64,000 bases of DNA from DATFDN01 sp963767645 (lineage in GTDB: Bacteria; Pseudomonadota; Alphaproteobacteria; Acetobacterales; Acetobacteraceae): contig CAVYEW010000008.1 of assembly GCA_963767645.1 (NCBI GenBank), forward strand, positions 124,001-188,000, written 5' to 3'. The translations under genes and the position numbers were made by a program. Under the pieces are notes generated by a model. It searched no databases, was not told where the DNA came from, and worked only from the letters and a program-made list of their open reading frames with translations. Of this stretch, positions 57,346 through 64,000 are shown in pieces (positions within the stretch are counted from its first letter, which is position 1; each line of letters opens with the position of its first letter).

Positions 57346-58853
57346 GCCGCCACCTTCGGGGCAATCGGGTGCATGGCAGGTTCCGACGCCCACAGATGCA
57401 TGGCGGCGTAGGCACGCCAGGGCCGCCATGCCTCGGCGCGGGCGAGCAGGGCAGCCGGGCTCGGCCGCACTCCGTCCGGCCCGGCGGCGGCACGCAGCAG
57501 GCCGAGATCGCTGGCCGGGAAGGCGTCGGGTTCGCGCAGGGCACGCAGGGCAATGTACTGCGCGGTCCACGGGCCGATGCCGGGCAGGGCGGCGAGGCGC
57601 TGGGCCGTGGCTTCCAACTCGCCCCAGGGATGCAGTAGCGCCGGTTCGGCGGCAACCGCGGCGGCCAGGGCGGAGACCGCAGCGGCGCGCGCCCGGGGCA
57701 GCCCGATCCCCTGCAGGTCGGCGCCCGCGAGGGCGGCCGGGCGGGGAAACAGGCGCGTGAGGCCGGACAGGCTCACTCCTGCCGGGGGAAGCTCGCCGTG
57801 CTGCGACGCGAGGCGACCCGCCAGCGTCGTGGCGGCGGCCACGCTGACCTGCTGACCCAGGACGGCGCGCACCGCCAGTTCAAAGGCATCCCACGCCCCT
57901 GGCACGCGCAGCCCAGGCCGCGCGGTCACGAGCGGCGCCAGCAACGGATCGTGCGCGAGGTGCGCCGCGACCGCTTCCGGATCGGCGTCGAGGTCGAACA
58001 CCCGGCGGAGCCGGGCGGCCGCCGGCGCCAGATCGGTCACGCGCGGCAGTCGGAGACGGGCGATCAGATGGCCGGCGCCGGGAGAGGGGCGGAACACCTC
58101 GACGGTGCCCGCCGCACCGTCGTCGAGGCGCACGGTGCGGCGATAGATCCCCTCCGCGACCGCCTCCACGCCGGGGATCGCGCGGGCGGCGAGGAAGGCG
58201 AGCAGCGCCGGCCAGTCGAGGGGCGGCGCAAAGGGTAGGCGCAACTCCACGCCGTCCTGTGGCGCCCGGGCTGATGCGGGCCGGCGCAGCGCCCCCGGTG
58301 GACGGCCGAAGGTGCGGCCCATGACGGCGTTGAAGCGGCGCACGCTGCCGAACCCCGCGGCGAGCGCCACCTCGGCAAGCGGCATCCCGGTCTCGACGAT
58401 GAGCTGGCGGGCGAACAGCACCCGGCGTGCGGACGCCACGGCCAATGGCGAAGCGCCGACATGCTGGGCGAACAAGCGGCGCAGGTGACGATCACCCAGC
58501 CCGAGCCGGGCGGCCAGTGCTTCCACGTTCCGCTCCCCGTCCAGCGCGCCCTCGGCGATCAGCGCGAGCGCGCGCGAGACGCTGGCGGCGGTGCCGCGCC
58601 AGCCGGCGAGACCGGGCGCCACTTCCGGCCGGCAGCGCAGGCAGGGGCGGAAACCGGCGGCATGCGCGGCGCCGGCGGAGGCATGGAACGTGCAATGCTC
58701 GGGCTTGGGGGTGCGCGCCGGGCAGATCGGGCGGCAGTAGATGCCGGTGGACAATACGCCCACATAGAAGCGCCCGTCGTAGCGGGCGTCGCGGGCGCTC
58801 AGCGCACGATAGCAGGCGGCGTGGTCCAGGTCGGGGGCGAGGCTTACGGGCAT
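57342..58853 (-). CDS. alkA: Ada-AraC-AlkA fusion: DNA-3-methyladenine glycosylase II with Ada regulatory domain
   Basis: A 503-residue three-part protein. Residues ~1-75: Ada zinc domain with four cysteines (GIYCRPICPARTP and RPCLRCRPE), which senses methyl phosphotriesters. ~85-185: AraC-type helix-turn-helix (VEALAARLGLGDRHLRRLFAQHVGASPLAVA). ~195-503: AlkA glycosylase with VLGQQVSVAAATTLAGRL and the HhH motif LAALPGIGPWTAQYIALRAL, with D at FPASDLGLL as the catalytic aspartate. It would remove alkylated purines and may induce its own operon. The ATG at 58853 starts the conserved part. ogt overlaps its end. Confidence 0.92.
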   Translation of the reverse strand: MPVSLAPDLDHAACYRALSARDARYDGRFYVGVLSTGIYCRPICPARTPKPEHCTFHASAGAAHAAGFRPCLRCRPEVAPGLAGWRGTAASVSRALALIAEGALDGERNVEALAARLGLGDRHLRRLFAQHVGASPLAVASARRVLFARQLIVETGMPLAEVALAAGFGSVRRFNAVMGRTFGRPPGALRRPASARAPQDGVELRLPFAPPLDWPALLAFLAARAIPGVEAVAEGIYRRTVRLDDGAAGTVEVFRPSPGAGHLIARLRLPRVTDLAPAAARLRRVFDLDADPEAVAAHLAHDPLLAPLVTARPGLRVPGAWDAFELAVRAVLGQQVSVAAATTLAGRLASQHGELPPAGVSLSGLTRLFPRPAALAGADLQGIGLPRARAAAVSALAAAVAAEPALLHPWGELEATAQRLAALPGIGPWTAQYIALRALREPDAFPASDLGLLRAAAGPDGVRPSPAALLARAEAWRPWRAYAAMHLWASEPAMHPIAPKVAA

Positions 58854-58952
58854 GCGTGCATCCTCGCGCCAATGCCGGGCTTTGTCTGGCCGTTTCCGGA
58901 CGTGAATGGCTGCCGGGAGGCGTCGCGCGCCGCACATCCCCGAACCGGGCAA

Positions 58953-59712
58953 CTACGCCACCTCGACAACTACCGCGGTCACGTTGTCGCCGGCTTCGCG
59001 CGCCAGAGCGGCGGCGACCAGCAGCTCGGCCGGCGAGGCATCTTCCGGAGCGGCGAGCAGGGCGCCCAGCTCCGCCTCGGCCAGCGTCTTGCACAGACCG
59101 TCGCTGCACAGCAGGAAGCGGTCGCTGCTCCTGAAGGCGGTCGGTGATCTTCTCAAGCTCCAGCGCCTCCGGCTCGGCGCCGACGGCGCGCGTGATGACA
59201 TTGCCGCTCGGATGGGTCCTCGCCTCGTCCGGCGTGATCGCGCCGGCATCCAGCATCTCCTGCACCAAGCTGTGATCGCTCGTCACCTGGGTCAGCGCGC
59301 CGTCCCGGAGCAGGTAGGCACGGGAATCGCCGGCCCAGAGGCAGGCGAAATGCTCGCCGCGCGCCAGCAGCACCACCAGGGCCGCAGCCAGGATCGCACC
59401 CTCGCCCCTTCGTGCCGCCTCGGCGCGCAGCGCCTCATGGGCGCCGGTGATGCGGCTGCGCACCTGGGTCAGCATCTCGGAGGCCGCCACATCGAGCGGC
59501 ATGCGCTGCAAGGCGTCGGCGATGGTCCCGGCCGCGACGTCGCCCGACTGATGCCCGCCCGCGCCGTCCGCCACCGCCCAAAGGCCAAGGTCGGGCCGGT
59601 TGACGAACTGATCCTCGTTGTTCGACCGGCGCGCGCCAGGATGGGTCGCGGCCCAGGAGCGGAAGCGCCCGGCGGTGCACGCCTGTCCTTCGATCGGTCC
59701 GATGGGCGTCAT
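58953..59712 (-). pseudogene. pppA: PP2C-type serine/threonine phosphatase of the T6SS, frameshifted near 59139
   Basis: A ~252-residue PP2C phosphatase (Stp1/PppA) that reverses threonine phosphorylation in type VI secretion control. Metal-site motifs are RRSNNEDQFVN, LWAVADGAGGHQSGDVAA, ACLWAGDSRAYLLRDG and, in the second frame, FLLCSDGLCKTL and AREAGDNVTAVVVEV. The frame breaks at an extra base in ggcgg at 59137-59140; removing it gives LEKITDAFRSSDRFLLCSDG. The ATG at 59712 overlaps the tagF stop (ATGA). No kinase (ppkA) or FHA gene is in view. Error or true loss both possible. Confidence 0.85.
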
Positions 59713-60311
59713 GCGCTCCGTCCGTCGCTGAGCATGGATGCGAACGCATCCTCGTCCGGCAGCCCCGGCGTCTCGCGCCGGCAGGGGCGGACAAACGGCG
59801 AGCCGTCCGTCCACCAGAGCGCTGTGTGCGCCGGCCTGCTCGGCAGTTCAGCGGCTCCCTCGGCCGGCTGAACGAGGCACTGGCAAATCGCCGCGGCCGG
59901 CAGCGTGCCCGCCAGCGCCGCCAGCCCGGCACGCTCAGCAGCGCACAGAAAGGCGGCAGCGGCTTCCGGCCGGAATTCGACCGCACCATCCGCACAGGCG
60001 GCGAGCAGCAACGGGAAGTGTCGTCCGACACGATCCACGCTCGGCATCCACACGCCGAATGCCGCCCCCGCTCCGCAGGCGTTGTCCGGCAGAATGAACC
60101 GCCAGACCGGCGCTTCCAGCCACGCGGGAAGCCATGCCGAGCCCAGCCGGTCCCGGCTGGCGGGCAGCACGCGCGCAACCCAGCCGTCCCATGCGCGGAC
60201 CAAGCCGCGCGGCAGCCCCGCCTGCACGAAATCGCCATGCGAGGGCAGCTTGCCGTAGAAGCCGCAGGCCCAGCCCGCCAGTCCGGGCGGCGCTATTGCA
60301 GCGTCGGACAC
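59709..60311 (-). CDS. tagF: Type VI secretion-associated protein TagF
   Basis: A 200-residue TagF (DUF2094/SciT) protein, a post-translational repressor of T6SS assembly. Typical start GWACGFYGKLPSHGDFVQAGLPRGLVRAWDGWV, then AWLEAPVWRFILP and FGVWMPSVDRVGRHFPLLL. The GTG at 60311 overlaps the tssM end by 19 bp and the frame upstream of it has no homology. With the phosphatase downstream it forms the usual T6SS control pair. Confidence 0.92.
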   Translation of the reverse strand: MSDAAIAPPGLAGWACGFYGKLPSHGDFVQAGLPRGLVRAWDGWVARVLPASRDRLGSAWLPAWLEAPVWRFILPDNACGAGAAFGVWMPSVDRVGRHFPLLLAACADGAVEFRPEAAAAFLCAAERAGLAALAGTLPAAAICQCLVQPAEGAAELPSRPAHTALWWTDGSPFVRPCRRETPGLPDEDAFASMLSDGRSA

Positions 60312-63300
60312 CGGAAATCCCGCAGCACGCTGGGGTCGAACGGGTTCAGCACCGATCCGGCCCGCAGCGCGAAGCTCGCCTGGCGGTCGCCTTGCCGGAA
60401 GCTGAGCAAGTAACTCTCGGCCGATCCCTCCCGGGTCAGGCTGCCCTGGCCGAACAGCCGGAACAGCGCCCACGGGCCGCTCGCGCTCAGCACGCCCGTG
60501 CTGCCGGAAGCGGGAGGATCGAACACCAGCCTTGCGCTGCTCATGCCGCCGGGCCAGGTGAGCTGGGTCGCCACCGGCGGGCCATGCGAATAGACGATCG
60601 TCGTGCCGCCCAGCGCGAGCGTCACCTGGTTGGCGCCCGGATCGAGCGAGGCGGGGGTGAGCTCGAAGCGTACCTGCGGCGTCGTGCCGCCCGCCCCGAA
60701 GAAGAGGTCGCGGATCTCCGCCGCGCGCTGGAACTGAGCGACGGCGGCCGCCGAGACCGGCGGCTGCACGCCGTCGGCGGCTTTCGGGCGCCAGACCCGC
60801 CCGGAGGTGTCCACATAGGGACGAAGCTGCGTGTTGAAGAACCCGTCGAGCAGCCCGCCCGGCGCGAACAGGCGCGCGAAATCATCGAGCGGCACCCCGT
60901 CGGCGGCGCCCGGGGAGAACGGGTAGCGGCCGGCCACCGCCTGACGGCACAGCTGCGCCGGCCCGTCGCTGCCGCTGAACGACGCCGCCACCTCGGCCCG
61001 CGCGCCGCCGGCACGGAGCGCATCACCGCTGCTGGCGATCGTGGCCAGCCAGCGCGACACCGGCGGCGGCTGGCGCGAGGCCTCCGCGCGCAGCAAGGCA
61101 GCGGGATCGTCGCCGCTGGGTGGAGGCGGCGGCGCGCCGGGTGCCGCGGCGGCAAGGCGCGCGAGCTGGGTTTGCAGCTCGTTCATCAGTTTCAGCACGC
61201 CATCGATCGGCGCTCCGGGGCCGCTGCCAATGAAAGCGCGCAGCGCCGCATAACGGTCGTCGATCTCCTTGCCGAGCGGCGCCGGAGGCGCTCCCGCCTT
61301 GGCCTGCGTTCCGAAAGCCGCCTGAAGCCGCGCCACTTCCTGCGCCGCGGCCGTTGCCTCGTTGCTTGGCACGGGCGATTGCGGGATCGATGAGGCGCCC
61401 TGGGGCGATGACGGCGGCTGCGACAGCGTGAGTTGCCGGGCGATCGAGGCGAGTAGGTCGCGCATCGGCGATTGCGGCGAGGACAGGATGTAGAGATCCT
61501 GCGATGCCTGCTGCAACGTCCGCAGCGGCACGACGTCGAGATCGGCCAGCATCGCGTCCCATTGCTTGGCGTAGTCCGCCTCGTAGAGCGCGATCACGCC
61601 CTGCTCGACCTGCTGCAATTCGGGGCTGTTCGGCGCGACCGAGGCGGTCTTTCCCAGTACCCAGCTTTCCTTGGCCACGTCCTGAGCGGTGCGGCCAAGC
61701 GCAGGCAGCAGGACGGTGTGGAAGCCGGTGGGCGTATAGAAGCCGGGCACGCCGTCCGTCATCGGCTTGCCGGAGGCGCGCACGAACACCCGCACGCCGG
61801 CCGGTCCGAGCGCGTCGGAGGGACGCCAGGGCGGCACGGTCTGCGCTGCCGCCGAGGGGCGGATGCGCGAATAGACCCGGTTGGCCAGCGGCACGCGGCT
61901 GAACGCCGCGCGCGAAGCGGCCACCAACGCCCCGTCCAGCGCCACTTGCGGCAGCGGCTGCGCAAGCAGCGCATCAAGGTGCTGCGTCAGCGACTGGCGG
62001 AAAGGCGCAGCAGCCGGGCCCGGATAGGCGCTCTCCCAGTCGAGCTGCATCCAGGCACGCACCAGCGCCGGGTCGAGCGGCCCCGCATTGCCCAGCATCA
62101 GATAGACGCGCGTTGCCTCGTAGAGAAAATCGGGCCGATCCAGATTGCCGCGCATCTGCGCTTCCAGCCGCCAGATCAGGCGGGGCAGCAGCATCCGCTC
62201 CAGCGCGTGCCGATACACGGTGCGGGCGGCCACGCCGAGCTTGGCGCCCTGCCCGAGTCCGAGCCATGAGACCGGCAGCGGACCCGACGCATAGCCGTGC
62301 GGCAAGTCGCGCGCCGCATCCAGCGCCGGCAGGATGCGCGGCAGATCGCCGTCGACGACGGGATCGAGCGGCACGCCGCGCAGCTTCGCGTCATAGGCGG
62401 CGAGTGCCTGCGCCGAACGATCGACCTCCGCCTGCCCGGCCGCGCGGCTCCGCCATAAAGCCGCGCCGATACCGAGGACGACGATCAGCGCCGCCGCGTA
62501 GCCGGCCGAGCGCAGCAGCCAGCGCCGCCGCGCCGCGTCGGGCGGCTCGCTGACCAGCATCGCCTCGCCGAACACCACGTCCTTCAGCAGCCGGGTCAGG
62601 AAATAGCTTCGCCCGCGCTCGGGCCGCAGGCTGGGCGCGCGGCGCTGGTCCACCCCGAAGGCGCGGGCCAGCGCGCCGGTCAGCCGGTCGATCGGCGTGC
62701 CCTCCTGCGTGCCGGAGGTGAGATACACCCCGCGCAGGAAGGGCGCCGGATCGAGGCGCGAGCCCCCGAATGCTTCGGAGAGGAACTCCGTCAGCGGCTG
62801 CTCCAGGCTCGCCACCTGGGCAGGGAACAAGGCGAGCAGCGCGCGTCGGTCCGGGCTGCGCTCGGCTTGCAGCCGCTCGAACAGCCGATCGTCCAGGTGC
62901 TCGACCAGCGCGTTGAACTCGCCGGCGAAGCGCGCCAGCGGACCTTGGCTGCCCGCCTCCAGCGGGAATGTCACGCCCCATACCTGGCCCCGCCGCTCCC
63001 GGTCGAGGTCGTCGAAATACTCGGTGAACCCGGCCAGCAGGTCGGCCTTGGTGAACACCGCGTAGACGGGCACGCGCACGCCCAGCCGCTCGGTGATCTC
63101 CTTGATCCGGCGCCGGACCGCCCGCGCGTGTGCCAGCCGCGCGTCGCGGTCGGATTGCGCGATGTCGGGGATCGCGATGGCGACGATCACGCCATTCAAC
63201 GGCTGGCGCACGCGCGTGCGCTTGAGGAGGTCGAGGAAGCCCTGCCAGCCCGCGCGGTCCACCGCCGCGTCCGAATCCTGAGTCGTGTAGCGCCCGGCGG

Positions 63301-63814
63301 TATCGATCAGCACCGCATCCTCGGTGAACCACCAGTCGCAGAGCCGCGTGCCGCCCACGCCCGGCACGGCATGGCCCGCCTCCGCCGCGAGCGGGAAGCG
63401 CAGGCCGGCGTTCAGGAGCGCGGTGGTCTTGCCGGCGCCAGGCGGGCCGATGATGACGTACCACGGCTGCTCATACAGATACCCGCGCGTGCCGCGCGCG
63501 CGGCGCAGCAGGTCCATCGCCCCGGCCAGGCGCTCGCGCAATGCCGCAACCTCCTCGGCGGAGGCGGCGGCGCTGGGATCGGCTTCGGCGACGCCCTTAG
63601 CGAGTGCCGCGTCGCGCGCGCGCCGGCGTTGGTCGATGATCAGGTTGATGCCAACCCAGGCGAGCAGCATCAGCGCCACGATCCCGGCGCGCACCGCGAC
63701 GGGCACCAGCGCGGTGAGCAACGGGCCGAAGAACCAGACGATCGCGGCGAGCAGCGCGGTGCCGACGAAGGACAGCACCCAGCGCGAGAGGAGAACGGCG
63801 AGGGCGCGGTTCAT
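60293..63814 (-). CDS. tssM: Type VI secretion membrane-complex protein TssM (IcmF)
   Basis: A 1173-residue inner-membrane ATPase-like core of the T6SS. Two N-terminal spans (ALAVLLSRWVLSFVGTALLAAIVWFF and AGIVALMLLAWVGINLII), then a cytoplasmic NTPase domain with Walker A GPPGAGKT (123-130) and DTAGRYTTQD, a third span near ~440 (YAAALIVVLGIGAALW), then the large periplasmic part with the IcmF-related and DUF1215 regions ending in the beta-rich C-terminus. Length is as usual. tssL lies just upstream and tagF overlaps its end. Confidence 0.96.
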   Translation of the reverse strand: MNRALAVLLSRWVLSFVGTALLAAIVWFFGPLLTALVPVAVRAGIVALMLLAWVGINLIIDQRRRARDAALAKGVAEADPSAAASAEEVAALRERLAGAMDLLRRARGTRGYLYEQPWYVIIGPPGAGKTTALLNAGLRFPLAAEAGHAVPGVGGTRLCDWWFTEDAVLIDTAGRYTTQDSDAAVDRAGWQGFLDLLKRTRVRQPLNGVIVAIAIPDIAQSDRDARLAHARAVRRRIKEITERLGVRVPVYAVFTKADLLAGFTEYFDDLDRERRGQVWGVTFPLEAGSQGPLARFAGEFNALVEHLDDRLFERLQAERSPDRRALLALFPAQVASLEQPLTEFLSEAFGGSRLDPAPFLRGVYLTSGTQEGTPIDRLTGALARAFGVDQRRAPSLRPERGRSYFLTRLLKDVVFGEAMLVSEPPDAARRRWLLRSAGYAAALIVVLGIGAALWRSRAAGQAEVDRSAQALAAYDAKLRGVPLDPVVDGDLPRILPALDAARDLPHGYASGPLPVSWLGLGQGAKLGVAARTVYRHALERMLLPRLIWRLEAQMRGNLDRPDFLYEATRVYLMLGNAGPLDPALVRAWMQLDWESAYPGPAAAPFRQSLTQHLDALLAQPLPQVALDGALVAASRAAFSRVPLANRVYSRIRPSAAAQTVPPWRPSDALGPAGVRVFVRASGKPMTDGVPGFYTPTGFHTVLLPALGRTAQDVAKESWVLGKTASVAPNSPELQQVEQGVIALYEADYAKQWDAMLADLDVVPLRTLQQASQDLYILSSPQSPMRDLLASIARQLTLSQPPSSPQGASSIPQSPVPSNEATAAAQEVARLQAAFGTQAKAGAPPAPLGKEIDDRYAALRAFIGSGPGAPIDGVLKLMNELQTQLARLAAAAPGAPPPPPSGDDPAALLRAEASRQPPPVSRWLATIASSGDALRAGGARAEVAASFSGSDGPAQLCRQAVAGRYPFSPGAADGVPLDDFARLFAPGGLLDGFFNTQLRPYVDTSGRVWRPKAADGVQPPVSAAAVAQFQRAAEIRDLFFGAGGTTPQVRFELTPASLDPGANQVTLALGGTTIVYSHGPPVATQLTWPGGMSSARLVFDPPASGSTGVLSASGPWALFRLFGQGSLTREGSAESYLLSFRQGDRQASFALRAGSVLNPFDPSVLRDFRCPTLQ

Positions 63815-63868
63815 CGCACTAGCGGCCTTTCGGTTCGTGTCGGCAAGTCGGAGCGTACGGTCATCGCC

Positions 63869-64000
63869 TCACCCCGGCCCGCGCAGCGTGATCTCAATGC
63901 GCCGATTCTGCTCGCGCCCCTCAGCCGTTGCGTTGGAGGCGATCGGATCCGCGTCGGCCCGCCCCTCCGCCGCGATCCGCGACGCATCCCCGATGCTGCC
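63869..64000 (-). CDS. tssL: TssL C-terminus with OmpA-like domain, partial
   Basis: The last 43 codons of a protein whose start lies beyond the window. GSIGDASRIAAEGRADADPIA and then AEGREQNRRIEITL is the C-terminal end of an OmpA/MotB peptidoglycan-binding domain. Located just before tssM on the same strand, it is the extended TssL (DotU plus OmpA) or a separate OmpA-domain T6SS protein. The stop is 55 bp ahead of the tssM ATG. Confidence 0.8.
   Translation of the reverse strand, partial: GSIGDASRIAAEGRADADPIASNATAEGREQNRRIEITLRGPG

Overview
The window is about 66% G+C with dense, mostly operonic gene packing. It looks like the chromosome of an alphaproteobacterium. Support comes from the homodimeric AceE-type pyruvate dehydrogenase, the RpoE-ChrR singlet-oxygen pair, the GlcDEF, Gcl/GlxR and LutABC carbon genes, SmoEFG-like polyol transport, and intergenic palindromes of the kind common in Rhizobiales and Rhodospirillales. 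A member of the Acetobacteraceae or a close relative is my best guess, but this is inference, not a demonstrated placement.

Layout. 1-2185: the 3' end of an S41 peptidase and an orphan periplasmic binding protein with a Tat-like signal. 2196-10441: a polyol locus with mtlK and xylB on the minus strand, divergent from a sorbitol/mannitol ABC transporter (binding protein and two permeases, no ATPase), a short-chain polyol dehydrogenase and a 3-oxoadipyl-CoA thiolase. 10462-12755: a minus-strand operon of an LctP-family lactate/glycolate permease, a small hypothetical protein and a DnaJ-type zinc-knuckle peptide. 12916-20029: gcl, glxR, then glcDEF, that is, glycolate to glyoxylate to tartronate semialdehyde to glycerate. 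33308 down to 20021: one long minus-strand run, aceE-aceF-lpd-maeB-CoA transferase-lutABC, with gaps of 4-44 bp or overlaps; it joins lactate oxidation, malate decarboxylation and pyruvate oxidation at acetyl-CoA. 33706-37810: gfa, a maleate-isomerase-like protein, chrR-rpoE, a DUF2937-type membrane protein and palindromic repeats. 37811-44487: glycogen genes pgm, glgA, glgC, glgP. 44761-49599: a ROK regulator and a ribose-type ABC transporter.

49745-56763 is an accessory island. It holds a MazEF-type toxin-antitoxin pair, an IS110-family transposase, an intact tRNA-Val(CAC), and a 4.6-kb insert bounded by a 56-bp direct repeat of the tRNA 3' end. That insert carries only two genes: a Trypco1-like small protein, and a large fusion of a trypsin-like protease, a STAND NTPase and about eleven 38-46-residue repeats. 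This is the architecture of predicted NTP-dependent biological-conflict (defence-like) systems. No integrase is present in the insert. It is the most interesting part of the window.

56818-64000: DNA alkylation repair (ogt and an Ada-AlkA fusion), then the end of a type VI secretion cluster (tssL end, tssM, tagF, PP2C phosphatase).

Five genes (smoE-like, pcaF-like, glcF, the STAND gene, and the T6SS phosphatase) contain six single-base frameshifts. All six are repaired by removing one base. This uniformity points to systematic sequence error at least as much as to gene decay, so these genes may be intact in the organism.
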